Source of the DNA: Treponema sp.
GTDB lineage: Bacteria > Spirochaetota > Spirochaetia > Treponematales > Breznakiellaceae
NCBI GenBank assembly: GCA_031278715.1
Contig: JAITJW010000103.1
Span: forward strand, 1 to 33,633
DNA: 33,633 nucleotides
Reading direction: 5' to 3'
Below, piece by piece: positions 1 to 8,087 of the stretch. The notes below the pieces were generated by a model. It made no database searches. It was not told the origin of the DNA and saw nothing but the letters and a program-made list of their open reading frames with translations. Positions within the stretch are counted from its first letter, which is position 1, and the number at the start of each line of letters is the position of its first letter. The translations under genes were made by a program, and so were the position numbers.

Positions 1-29
1 TTGACCTCACCGTAAGCTACAAGTTCTAG
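1..29 (+). CDS. 3' end of an outer-membrane beta-barrel protein (partial)
   Basis: Reading frame 3 (codons from base 3) gives D-L-T-V-S-Y-K-F followed by TAG at 27-29. A terminal strand of alternating hydrophobic residues (L, V, Y, F) ending in Phe is the typical C-terminal beta-signal recognised by the BAM machinery in outer-membrane barrels. Only eight codons are visible, so the identity of the protein is unknown. The strong terminators immediately downstream support a real gene end here. Frames 1 and 2 have stops within the same stretch. Confidence 0.5.
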
Positions 30-82
30 CAGCCTGTTAGACCGGCCAGATGGCTACACCATGTGGTCGGTGCAGGTTTTTA
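30..82 (+). terminator. Nested hairpin terminator after the barrel gene
   Basis: Directly after the TAG stop, AGCCTG (31-36) can pair with CAGGTT (73-78, one G-U), enclosing a second long hairpin: ACCGGCCA (41-48) with TGGTCGGT (64-71), then ATGG (50-53) with CCAT (59-62), loop CTACA. The outer stem runs into TTTTTA (77-82). This fits an intrinsic terminator with a compound stem. The pairing is visible in the sequence; termination activity is inferred. Confidence 0.5.
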
Positions 83-83
83 G

Positions 84-111
84 GGGCCGCCTCCGCAAGC
101 GGCCCTTTTTT
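84..111 (+). terminator. Rho-independent terminator
   Basis: Perfect 7-bp stem GGGCCGC (84-90) / GCGGCCC (99-105) with loop CTCCGCAA and a T6 tract at 106-111. It is canonical for the + strand and not for the - strand, so it backs up the nested terminator at 30-82 rather than serving the convergent gene at 310-1695. Confidence 0.85.
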
Positions 112-309
112 GTAGATTGGGAAAGCCTCATACGTAGGGAATGTAACCACGAAGGCGCGAAAGGGGTGAATATTTTTCCCCTTGGGTTTTTTGGTATCCT
201 TACATTTTGCCTCAGCATGATACTGGTATCCCGACAGCAATGAAATTGCGGTTTCGCCTTGCGTCCGGGAATTACAAACACGGCCCGCAAGTTTAATTGT
301 ACCAGGCTG
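112..309. other. Intergenic spacer, no gene recognised
   Basis: About 200 bases between the terminators and the convergent dehydrogenase stop. Short open frames exist on both strands but lack a ribosome site and family resemblance. The stretch near 146-165 (ACCACGAAGGCGCGAAAGG) recalls the dispersed CACGAAGG-type repeats of many bacterial genomes, but only one degenerate unit is present. No clear terminator for the - strand gene is visible. Confidence 0.4.
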
Positions 310-1695
310 CTAGCACAAATACGTTTTCGAATCTTCAAGCCGGGAAAGGGTAGTTTCCAGTACCCCCATGTCCCAGAGAAGGTCCAAAAGGCAGTACTTG
401 TTCCGCATCATTTGGGCCCGCCGGGCGGTGGCGATAGCCTGGTTCCGGGCAAGGCCGATGCTTTCCGGCTTGAGGGGGCACAGGGCCTTACCCAGCATTT
501 CCCTGAGTTTTTCATAGGGCAAGAGCCGGGCCAGAACCCGGTCCCGCAGTTCCCGGTAGTTGTCCGTTACGGCCTCCCGGATCCGCGCTACGGTTTTGTC
601 ATCTGTGTACTTTTCCAGGGCGGTTTTTACCACCTGATCATGGCTCCGGTTCCCCTTAAAAGCCGATGAAACCGCGTTCATCCGCTGTGAGGGGCCGGGC
701 CGGACATAATCCCTGGGCGGGGAGGGGGGACCGGAGGGGTCTGCAAAGAATATCTCATAGCAGGCAGTGGCGGCCAGGGTTCCGATAGTTACTTTGTGTC
801 CGTGGGTTACAGGGATGCCGTCCAGCGACAGGTCTTCCATTTCCCAGACATGACTAAACAGGTGTTCACAGCCGGAAACCGGCCGGGATCCCTTAAATGC
901 CTGCATGGAAAAGCCGGTTATGGCCAGGGCCTCGAACAGGGCGATGACAGCGTCGCTGTTACCCTGCGCGGCGCTGATTGACCGTTCCAGGTAGTCCATA
1001 AGTCCCGGCTGGGTCATGTTCCATATTCTGGTGTCGATACGATTAGCCCCCGGAGCCCCTAAAGGTTCTACCGTGTCGCTGACGATCCAGTCACAGCCGG
1101 CGATAATTTTGCTTGTCAGGTCCCCAAAACCCGATGAGGAAAGGTAGGGGGGGGCCTTGGCCAGTACTTCCGGTTCCGCGGCCAGGGACAGGGGGGCGGG
1201 GCAGGACATGGTCTGTTTATAGCCATCGTAGAGAATCGCCGCGCCGTAGGCGGTGTAACCGTCCACGCTGGACGCGGTGGGTATGCAGAGGTAGGTCCGC
1301 TTGAGTTCTGCGGCGGCCCGTTTTACCAGATCGTTCACCGTACCTCCCCCAATGGCGACGGGTACCGTTGCGTCCGGATTGGGCAGGACGGAAACCCCCT
1401 CTTTAATAGCAATGATGCTGGAATAGTCAGCGTGGAGGCGGGGATTGGCGGGGAAACAAAGTTCCCCCCGTATGGGGACTCCGGCCTCCTGAAGAATTGC
1501 CCCGACCAGTTTGCCCGCCGCTTCACGGGTATTTTCATCGGAAACAAGGTAAACACCATCGGCTTGGTAAAACCGTTCAAGAAGCGCCGGAATTTCCGTA
1601 TAACAGCCCCGGTTGATCAAAAGTTCCCTGGTTTCATCCGCAGCATTAAGGCAGTCCGTCAGAGAGGGGATAGAAGCTTTGTCGTAATTGTCCAT
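310..1695 (-). CDS. sn-Glycerol-1-phosphate dehydrogenase, AraM/EgsA family
   Basis: NAD(P)H-dependent reduction of dihydroxyacetone phosphate to sn-glycerol-1-phosphate is the expected cytosolic reaction. The 461-residue product has the family's nucleotide loop GGGTVND (116-122), the SVDGYT segment (143-148), and likely metal ligands D192 (in FGDLTSK), H278 (in SGCEHLFSH) and H298 (in THGHKV). These match bacterial AraM, which uses a divalent metal, better than glycerol dehydrogenase or DHQ synthase. It is longer than B. subtilis AraM (about 394), mostly at the C-terminus. ATG at 1695 is preceded by GGAG. It is divergent from the aminotransferase and faces the terminators at 30-111. Its stop codon is followed by CAGCCTG, as after two other genes here. 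Whether this cell makes G1P lipids is not shown; AraM may supply a minor lipid or sugar-phosphate route. Confidence 0.88.
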   Translation of the reverse strand: MDNYDKASIPSLTDCLNAADETRELLINRGCYTEIPALLERFYQADGVYLVSDENTREAAGKLVGAILQEAGVPIRGELCFPANPRLHADYSSIIAIKEGVSVLPNPDATVPVAIGGGTVNDLVKRAAAELKRTYLCIPTASSVDGYTAYGAAILYDGYKQTMSCPAPLSLAAEPEVLAKAPPYLSSSGFGDLTSKIIAGCDWIVSDTVEPLGAPGANRIDTRIWNMTQPGLMDYLERSISAAQGNSDAVIALFEALAITGFSMQAFKGSRPVSGCEHLFSHVWEMEDLSLDGIPVTHGHKVTIGTLAATACYEIFFADPSGPPSPPRDYVRPGPSQRMNAVSSAFKGNRSHDQVVKTALEKYTDDKTVARIREAVTDNYRELRDRVLARLLPYEKLREMLGKALCPLKPESIGLARNQAIATARRAQMMRNKYCLLDLLWDMGVLETTLSRLEDSKTYLC

Positions 1696-1740
1696 AATAT
1701 CTCCGTTCGTAAAGTGCGGTTTACTGTACCATGTTTTGTC

Positions 1741-1761
1741 TGATATATTAAAGCACAGGAG
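1741..1761 (+). promoter_or_regulatory. Candidate extended -10 promoter and RBS of the aminotransferase
   Basis: In the 72-bp divergent spacer, TGATATATT (1741-1749) fits an extended -10 element (TGn plus TATATT, 5/6 to TATAAT); no good -35 lies 17 bp upstream, which is usual for extended -10 promoters. AGGAG (1757-1761) is a good ribosome site six bases before the ATG at 1768. The predicted leader would be short. Confidence 0.45.
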
Positions 1762-1767
1762 TTAACT

Positions 1768-2961
1768 ATGCCGATTGCGCGGAAGATCAAAGATGCCCTG
1801 GGTTCCCAATCCATGATCCGTAAAATGTTTGAGGAGGGGATCCACCTGAAAAAAGAACACGGTGCCGATAAGGTCTTTGATTTTTCTCTGGGTAACCCCG
1901 ATATTGAACCGCCTCCGGCCTTTCACCGGGTTTTTCTCCGCCTTGCCAAAGAGGATCGTAAAGGTTCCCACGCTTATATGCCCAACGCGGGTTTCCCGGA
2001 GGTACGGGAATCCTTGGCGGCAAAAACCTCACGGGAGCAGGGAGTACAGATAGACGGTTCCCACATCGTCATGGCTACCGGCGCCGCGGGGGGTCTTAAT
2101 GTGGTCTTTAAGTCGATTCTGGACAGCGGCGATGAGGTAATCGTCCCCCGGCCTTACTTTATGGAGTACCGTTCCTATGTGGGTAACCACGGGGGTGTTC
2201 TTGTGGAAGTAGATTCCCGCGCGGACTTCAGTCTGGATCTGGGCGCCATTAAAGCCGCCCTTTCCCCTAAAACCAAGGCTGTCCTCATCAATTCCCCCCA
2301 TAACCCCACAGGCAGGGTCTACCCCGCCGGCGATATAGAGGCCCTGGGGAAGATCCTGGCTGAACAGGGGGCCCCTTACCTCATCTCCGATGAGCCCTAC
2401 CGGGAGATCAGCTACGACGGGATCGTGGTTCCCCCGATTCTTGCCTCCTGTGATAATTCCATTGTGGTAAGCTCTTATTCAAAAAGCCTCTCGCTTCCCG
2501 GTGAACGGATTGGCTATGTGGCGGTGGGCCCCAACGTGTCGGACAAGGAAGAATTGCTGAACGCGTTGATCTACGCTACCCGGATCCTCGGCTTTGTTAA
2601 TGCCCCGGCCCTGATGCAGCGGATCGTGGCGGAACTTACCTTTGCCAGGGTTGATGTGGATATTTATGCCCGCCGCCGCGCTGCCTTTACCAGGATACTG
2701 GACGAGGCGGGCATAGCCTACGCCAAACCGGAGGGGGCCTTTTACCTCTTCTGCCGGGTTCCGCCCCGTAAAGTTTCTGTTTCTGCCGGTGGGGAGGGGG
2801 ACGATCTGGCCTTTGTGGAACTCCTCAAACGGCACCTTATCCTGGGTGTTCCCGGTTCAGGTTTCGGCAAACCCGGCTGGCTCCGCTTTGCCTACTGTGT
2901 GGATGAGAAGATCATCAAAGCCAGCGGGACCGCCTTTAAGAAGTGCATGGAATCCTGGTAA
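1768..2961 (+). CDS. PLP-dependent aminotransferase, class I/II
   Basis: Fold-type I aminotransferase of 397 residues, near the usual length. Visible landmarks are the N-terminal FSLGNPDIEPP, the cofactor-binding N-P-H-N-P-T-G segment around 177-180, SDEPYREISY, and the Schiff-base lysine K239 in SSYSKSLSLPGERIGY. The C-terminal GSGFGKPGWLRFAYC carries the substrate-carboxylate Arg. It most likely transfers amino groups between an amino acid and a 2-oxo acid in the cytosol; aspartate is the default annotation but substrate cannot be read from sequence. Start ATG with AGGAG six bases upstream. Only six bases separate it from the hybrid kinase gene, so the two are probably cotranscribed, an unusual partner for a sensor kinase. 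Confidence 0.92.
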   Translation: MPIARKIKDALGSQSMIRKMFEEGIHLKKEHGADKVFDFSLGNPDIEPPPAFHRVFLRLAKEDRKGSHAYMPNAGFPEVRESLAAKTSREQGVQIDGSHIVMATGAAGGLNVVFKSILDSGDEVIVPRPYFMEYRSYVGNHGGVLVEVDSRADFSLDLGAIKAALSPKTKAVLINSPHNPTGRVYPAGDIEALGKILAEQGAPYLISDEPYREISYDGIVVPPILASCDNSIVVSSYSKSLSLPGERIGYVAVGPNVSDKEELLNALIYATRILGFVNAPALMQRIVAELTFARVDVDIYARRRAAFTRILDEAGIAYAKPEGAFYLFCRVPPRKVSVSAGGEGDDLAFVELLKRHLILGVPGSGFGKPGWLRFAYCVDEKIIKASGTAFKKCMESW

Positions 2962-2967
2962 ACCGAC

Positions 2968-5900
2968 ATGCCGGAGCGGATTACTAATATTCAGGCACAG
3001 GACTGCTTGTACGTTTTTTTCGGCTGTGTAGTGTTGTTAGTTCTCTGTGCCTGTGTGCCTGAACATTCGGAACCGGGGGGCCGGCAGCCGGCTGCCGGGC
3101 AGGTTTCTTTTTATATTGATCTTAACACGTATCCCTTTTATGTAAAAAGCGGCTTTGATTCCGCGGTACCGGATCTTTCCGATGCTTCCTGGCGGATAGC
3201 CGGGGCCGGATCTGAAAACGAACTGACAATAATTAAATCCCTGGATCTGCCGGATACGCCCCGGCGTTTCTTCCTTTCCCCCTTCAGGGAAAAATACCGG
3301 GAGTATACCATTGTGATCCCCTTTACCCTGGACCCGGAACAGTTTGAAATATTAAACACGCAAAGCTCCTTGCAACCGGGACTTTTTCTGGCTGCCCTGG
3401 GGGATAATTGGGAAATATTTTTCAACGGCCGCCTGGTCAAATCGGAACTGCACCTTGGTGAAGACGGGTACATCAAATCCGGCAGGGCCTGGCGCCATGT
3501 TCTACTGTTTCTGGACCGGTCCCTGTTTGTTCCGGGCGCCAACACGCTGAGTTTTCGCATTATCGGCGCGCCGAATTCCGATATAACGGGTCTGTGGTAC
3601 CGGCAGCCGTATTATATCGGTAATTATGAAACCATCCGCAAAGATCGTCTTGAATCCCCGGAGATGGCCATCATCGGAATGTACCTTTTTGTGGGGGTTT
3701 ACCACTTTTTACTTTTTCTGAACCGTCCCAGGGACCGGTATAATCTCTACTACTGTTTTTTTTCAATCCTCCTGGGCCTTTATTTTTTCACAAGAAGCAG
3801 GGCGATTTACGATATTATTCCTAACAGCAATATCACCTTTCGGCTTGAGTACCTGTCCCTGTATCTCTTGTGTCCCGCGTTGTCATCTTTTCTGGAACAC
3901 CTTAGCTTCAAAAAGACCGTGATCTTTAGCAGGATATGCGGATGTATCTGCCTTGGGTTTACCTTTGCCCAGATGGTGCTTCCCAGTTCTTTTGGGGACG
4001 ATCTTCTCAGAATTTGGTGGTTTTTTGCCCTTGTTCAGATTTTTTATACCTTTGTTTATGATATGCTGTATGTGTTCTTCCGTGATGCCCGTGTCCGCTG
4101 GAAGATATCCGGAAAACCCGCCCTTTTGAAAGTTTTTGGAGTATCCCTTATCAGGACACCCGTAGGCAATATCATTATCGCTACGTTTTTCCTGTGTGCT
4201 TCCGCGGCTATTGATATTGTCGGCAGCGTTCTTATGCGTTACGGTATTGTCAATGTCAGCCGTTACGGTATTTTTATCTTCACCATGACCACCACAGTTA
4301 TTCTTGCCCGGCGTTTTGGCAGTCTGTTCCGCCGGATTGACGAGATGAATATTCTGCTGGAAAAATCAAACCAGAGTCTGGAAGATACGGTGCACAGGCG
4401 GACCTGGGAACTGGAACGTCAGACCGAAGTGGCGCAGTCAGCGTCCCGGGCCAAGAGCGATTTTCTTGCCCGCATGAGCCACGAGATCCGTACCCCCCTT
4501 AATATCATCCTTGGACTTTCAGAAGTAGAATTACAGAAAAACCTTCCCGAAGGGACTTTGGGGAACCTTGAAAAAGTTTACCGTTCCGGCGCCCACCTTT
4601 TGGAGATTATCAACGATATTCTTGATATTTCAAAGATCGAATCGGGCAGCTTTGAAATTATTTCGGGAGAATACGAATTCCCGGCGCTGGTCAACGATCT
4701 GGTCCAGCTTAATATTCCGCGAATCGGTATAAAACCCATCCTGTTTAAGCTCGATCTGGACGAGAGCATACCGGTAAAACTCTACGGTGATGAACTGCGG
4801 ATAAAGCAGGTCTTTAACAACCTGTTATCCAACGCCTTTAAGTACACAGAGGAGGGGGAAGTCCGGCTGCGGATCGACTGGGAACGGCGGGACAGCGCCG
4901 CCTGGCTGATATTTACCGTGGAGGATACCGGGCGGGGGATCAGACAGGAGGACATGGGAAAACTTTTTTCCGATTACACCCAGTTCGATACCACGGTAAA
5001 CCGGCGCATAGAAGGAACGGGGCTGGGGCTTTCTATAACACGGGGTCTGGTGGAGGCCATGAAGGGAAGCGTTACGGTGGAAAGCGAGTATGGCCGGGGC
5101 AGCGTGTTCCGGGTTTCCCTGCCCCAGGGGATTGTCGATGAAAGTCCCATCGGCGCCGACCGTGTAGAAAAACTTCGCAGTTTCCGCCTTGTAGGGGACC
5201 GAAACCGGGGAACCTTTGTCCGTTCCTATATGCCCTACGGAAAAGTCCTCGTGGTGGACGATATGGAAATGAACCTTGATGTTATGCTTGGGCTCCTCAT
5301 GCCCTATGGCCTCAAAGTGGACACGGCCTTAACCGGAGCGGGGGCGGTAGAACTAATCCGGAACGAGGAATCCCGTTACGATCTGATCTTCATGGATCAG
5401 ATGATGCCGGAAATGGACGGGATAGAGGCGGTGCGGATTATCAGGAACGAAATCAATACCGACTATGCCCGGACCGTGCCCATTATTGCCCTTACCGCCA
5501 ACGCCATTGCGGGGAACCGGGAAATGTTTCTTGAAAACGGTTTCAGTGCTTTTATCTCCAAACCCATAGACATTAAACAACTTGATCTTGTTCTTAACCA
5601 GTGGATACGGGACACTCAGAGTGCGGCCTCTTTGAAAGAGGCCGAATCCGGGCGGACGGAAGACCGGGAGATGCAAGGCCAGGACGCGGATATGCTCCGG
5701 TGGCTTCACGATCATCCAATCGACGGCATCGACTTTAACACAGTGCGGAATCTTTACGGCAGCATTGCCGCCTGCCTGCCCATACTCAGGACCTTCGCCG
5801 CCAACACGCCCCCCCTGCTGGAAAAGATGGACGCCCATGTAGAAACGTCTCCGGCGGATTACGCCATCGAAGTCCACGGTCTTAAAGGTATCTGTTTTTC

Positions 5901-6288
5901 TATCGGCGCGAATGAAAGCGCCGCTGTGGCCCGGGAACTGGAACATGCCGCGGGGGAAGGGGATTTTGAGTTTATCAGGTCCCGCCACGGCAATTTGATA
6001 CGGAATATCCGCTCCCTGCTGGATGCCCTTACGGTTTTTCTTGACGAATGGGCCCCCGGCCGGCAGGAGGGGGAAAAAGAGAGGAAGCCGGAGCCGGATC
6101 GGGACATATTGTCCCGTTTGGCCGCCGCCGCGGCCGCCCTTGATTCCGGTAAAATTGACGAGGCGCTGGGGGAATTGGAACGGTACCGCTATGAGACGGG
6201 GGAAGACCTTGTCCGGCAGCTTAAGGCGCAGGCGGAGGCCTTTGACTACGATGCTATGGGCCGGCGGCTTGAGGAGTATCTGGGCTAG
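2968..6288 (+). CDS. Hybrid sensor histidine kinase, 7TM-DISM type with REC and HPt
   Basis: An 1106-residue membrane phosphorelay protein. The order is: N-terminal hydrophobic segment with a possible lipobox near C29 (LVLCAC); extracytoplasmic jelly-roll-like DISM sensor (about 45-215); about seven membrane helices (233-453); coiled-coil linker (457-495); HisKA with H505 in SHEIRTPL; HATPase with N box NNLLSNAF (617-624), DTGRGI (653-658) and GTGLGLSI (683-690); receiver with D810 in FMDQMMPEMDG and the conserved SKP; and an HPt domain with H970 in EVHGLKG. All phosphotransfer residues are present, so a His-Asp-His relay is expected, ending on a separate response regulator that is not in this window. 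DISM sensors usually bind carbohydrates or small ligands; the ligand is unknown. No strong ribosome site precedes the ATG, fitting coupling to the aminotransferase. Its last bases share CTAG with the convergent hisS stop. Confidence 0.93.
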   Translation: MPERITNIQAQDCLYVFFGCVVLLVLCACVPEHSEPGGRQPAAGQVSFYIDLNTYPFYVKSGFDSAVPDLSDASWRIAGAGSENELTIIKSLDLPDTPRRFFLSPFREKYREYTIVIPFTLDPEQFEILNTQSSLQPGLFLAALGDNWEIFFNGRLVKSELHLGEDGYIKSGRAWRHVLLFLDRSLFVPGANTLSFRIIGAPNSDITGLWYRQPYYIGNYETIRKDRLESPEMAIIGMYLFVGVYHFLLFLNRPRDRYNLYYCFFSILLGLYFFTRSRAIYDIIPNSNITFRLEYLSLYLLCPALSSFLEHLSFKKTVIFSRICGCICLGFTFAQMVLPSSFGDDLLRIWWFFALVQIFYTFVYDMLYVFFRDARVRWKISGKPALLKVFGVSLIRTPVGNIIIATFFLCASAAIDIVGSVLMRYGIVNVSRYGIFIFTMTTTVILARRFGSLFRRIDEMNILLEKSNQSLEDTVHRRTWELERQTEVAQSASRAKSDFLARMSHEIRTPLNIILGLSEVELQKNLPEGTLGNLEKVYRSGAHLLEIINDILDISKIESGSFEIISGEYEFPALVNDLVQLNIPRIGIKPILFKLDLDESIPVKLYGDELRIKQVFNNLLSNAFKYTEEGEVRLRIDWERRDSAAWLIFTVEDTGRGIRQEDMGKLFSDYTQFDTTVNRRIEGTGLGLSITRGLVEAMKGSVTVESEYGRGSVFRVSLPQGIVDESPIGADRVEKLRSFRLVGDRNRGTFVRSYMPYGKVLVVDDMEMNLDVMLGLLMPYGLKVDTALTGAGAVELIRNEESRYDLIFMDQMMPEMDGIEAVRIIRNEINTDYARTVPIIALTANAIAGNREMFLENGFSAFISKPIDIKQLDLVLNQWIRDTQSAASLKEAESGRTEDREMQGQDADMLRWLHDHPIDGIDFNTVRNLYGSIAACLPILRTFAANTPPLLEKMDAHVETSPADYAIEVHGLKGICFSIGANESAAVARELEHAAGEGDFEFIRSRHGNLIRNIRSLLDALTVFLDEWAPGRQEGEKERKPEPDRDILSRLAAAAAALDSGKIDEALGELERYRYETGEDLVRQLKAQAEAFDYDAMGRRLEEYLG

Positions 6289-7616
6289 CAGCCTGTTGCC
6301 GGACGTACAATCTTTATCAGTTCCCGGATATCCGAAACTTCCCGGTTATGCCGGGCCCTGATATCCCGCAGGGTAAATCCCGCGGCCCCCCCCTCCGGGG
6401 GAATGAGGACCCAGGGGATGCCCTTCTTTTCCGCCTGAATAAACTGGCGGGTGAGGGCTTTACCTGCGGCGGCTTTGTCCCCCGGCCCGGTGTTTTCTTC
6501 CAGCAGCGTTTCACAGGGAATCCCGGCCGCGCGAAATTTTTCCGCCAGGGCCTGGCGGTAACCTGCTTCCTGATCCCCGCCCCAGGTAATAGCCAGTACG
6601 GTATAGCCGGAACGCCCCTCAACTTTTCCCAGGCTTTCCAGGGCCGCGATCAGACGGTCCAGGCCGATGGACGTACCCACCCCGCTTATCTGGTCCTTTG
6701 AGTAGAGACCCGCCAGGTTGTCGTAACGGCCCCCGGAACAGACCGAACCGATGGAGGGGTCATCGTTCAGAAAAGTTTCGTACACAATACCGGTGTAGTA
6801 ATCAAGCCCCCGGGTGATTGAGGGATCAAGAACAAAAGAATCCTCCGTTCCGGTGTCTTTCATGCAGGAACGGAGTGCTGCCAGCCGCCCGGATTCGGGA
6901 CAGGGACCCCCTGCAAGTTCTGTCAGGGCTTCAAGGGTTTCCCCGAAAGTTCCCCGGCAGTTTATGTATTCCAGTATCCGCTCCGCCCCTTCCCCGGTAA
7001 TTTCCGCCAGGGCTGTACGGGTTTCCTCCTCCCCGACTTTCGCCAGCTTGTCTACGATCCGCAAAATTTCTACAGATTGTTCTGCGGCTTTGATATGGCT
7101 AAGGAATCTGTTGAAAAGCCCCCGGTGGTTAAGGCGGATGTTCACGTCAAGCCCCAAGGCCCGAAAGGTATTCCGTATTACCAGGAGTATCTCAAAATCC
7201 GCCGCCACGCTGTTACTGCCGACAATGTCAATATCGCACTGGGTAAATTCCCGGTACCGGCCCCGCTGGGTGTTTTCCCCCCGCCAGACCTTGGCGATAT
7301 GGTAACGCCTGAACGGAAGGACCAGGTCCTGTTTGTACTGTGCCACAAAGCGGGCAAAGGGAACGGTCAGGTCAAACCGCAGGGCCACATCCCGGCCCCC
7401 GTTGTCTTTGAAGCGGTAGACCTGTTTTTCCGTCTCACCGCCTCCCTTGCCCAAAAGAATGGCGGCGTATTCCAGGGCCGGAGTATCAATGGGCACGAAA
7501 CCGAAGGAACGGAAGGAACTCTCAATTTTCTCTATAAGGGATCGCCGCTCTATTTCCTGGGGTGGAAGAAAATCCCGGAATCCCTTGAGGGTTCGGGGTT
7601 CGATGATTGCTGCCAT
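6285..7616 (-). CDS. hisS: Histidyl-tRNA synthetase
   Basis: Class II aminoacyl-tRNA synthetase of 443 residues that charges tRNA-His in the cytosol. Motif 2 with the HisRS-specific GRYREFTQCDID lies at 119-130; the histidine-binding GLDYYTGIVYE begins near 270; the C-terminal part (about 350-443) is the anticodon-binding domain. An in-frame TAG one codon upstream fixes the ATG at 7616, although no clear ribosome site precedes it. The stop overlaps the hybrid kinase stop in the palindrome CTAG (6285-6288). A pair of 15-bp direct repeats lies 35-65 bp upstream of the start. Confidence 0.97.
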   Translation of the reverse strand: MAAIIEPRTLKGFRDFLPPQEIERRSLIEKIESSFRSFGFVPIDTPALEYAAILLGKGGGETEKQVYRFKDNGGRDVALRFDLTVPFARFVAQYKQDLVLPFRRYHIAKVWRGENTQRGRYREFTQCDIDIVGSNSVAADFEILLVIRNTFRALGLDVNIRLNHRGLFNRFLSHIKAAEQSVEILRIVDKLAKVGEEETRTALAEITGEGAERILEYINCRGTFGETLEALTELAGGPCPESGRLAALRSCMKDTGTEDSFVLDPSITRGLDYYTGIVYETFLNDDPSIGSVCSGGRYDNLAGLYSKDQISGVGTSIGLDRLIAALESLGKVEGRSGYTVLAITWGGDQEAGYRQALAEKFRAAGIPCETLLEENTGPGDKAAAGKALTRQFIQAEKKGIPWVLIPPEGGAAGFTLRDIRARHNREVSDIRELIKIVRPATGC

Positions 7617-7650
7617 AGGCTATTTTGCCGGAAATCGTCCGTTTGGGCAA

Positions 7651-7681
7651 TGTCCTGCTTCTGACCTGTCCTGCTCCTGAC
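7651..7681. repeat. Tandem 15-bp direct repeat upstream of hisS
   Basis: TGTCCTGCTTCTGAC (7651-7665) and TGTCCTGCTCCTGAC (7667-7681) differ at one base and have a 16-bp period. They lie in the hisS leader or promoter region (- strand) and could be a small slippage duplication or paired operator. No known box was recognised. Confidence 0.6.
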
Positions 7682-7745
7682 GCTGCCGTCCCCCGTGGGC
7701 CGAGGGCCCGCTATGGTTAGATTTAAGGTGGCGCAATTCGCCCTC

Positions 7746-7774
7746 TCGACATATAGGCACATTAGGCTTAAACT
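7746..7774 (+). promoter_or_regulatory. Candidate sigma-70 promoter of the zinc-ribbon gene
   Basis: TCGACA (7746-7751, 5/6 to TTGACA), 17-bp spacer, TAAACT (7769-7774, 4/6). A second possible -10, TATGAT, lies at 7778-7783 without a good -35. It is the only plausible promoter before the gene at 7845, whose ribosome site AAAGGAG sits just before its ATG. Confidence 0.4.
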
Positions 7775-7844
7775 AGATATGATGATTGGCTTTGTCCTGT
7801 AATCGGAGACGCCGTCATACAACAAGATCGGAAAGGAGCGAGAT

Positions 7845-8069
7845 ATGAAGACCCTTACCTGCGATGTGTGTGGAAAGGCCATCCAACAGCCTGTTTCCAA
7901 CCGGAACTATTTCCACCTGGCCCACCGGGACCTCTGCGAGGCTTGTCATGACCAGCTTGAATTCTTTATCAAGCCCACCATTAGAACCAAACAGCCCTTT
8001 AATTACGAATGGTTCAATCACCTGGTTCAGGATTCCATTGAAAAGGCCGCTGAGAAGGGAAAATTTTAA
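7845..8069 (+). CDS. Small zinc-ribbon protein of unknown function
   Basis: A 74-residue protein with two CxxC knuckles, C6-D-V-C9 followed by GK, and C31-E-A-C34, which is the layout of a small zinc ribbon. The C-terminal half is helical and mixed-charge, with no membrane segment or signal peptide, so it should be cytosolic. The ribosome site AAAGGAG is strong and well spaced, supporting a real gene despite its size. It stands alone between hisS (divergent) and yebC, and is followed by a long hairpin. I do not recognise the family; nucleic-acid binding or a protein-interaction role is possible but not shown. Confidence 0.8.
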   Translation: MKTLTCDVCGKAIQQPVSNRNYFHLAHRDLCEACHDQLEFFIKPTIRTKQPFNYEWFNHLVQDSIEKAAEKGKF

Positions 8070-8087
8070 CAGTTTGTTGTATTTGCA

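Noticed and set aside
37-240. 67-codon - strand frame in the first intergenic region
   Set aside because: It runs through both terminators and lacks a ribosome site and recognisable similarity.
1863-1870. GCCGATAA, a perfect sigma-28 -10 element
   Set aside because: It lies inside the aminotransferase coding region and has no TAAA-like -35 at 14-16 bp; the codons fit the protein.
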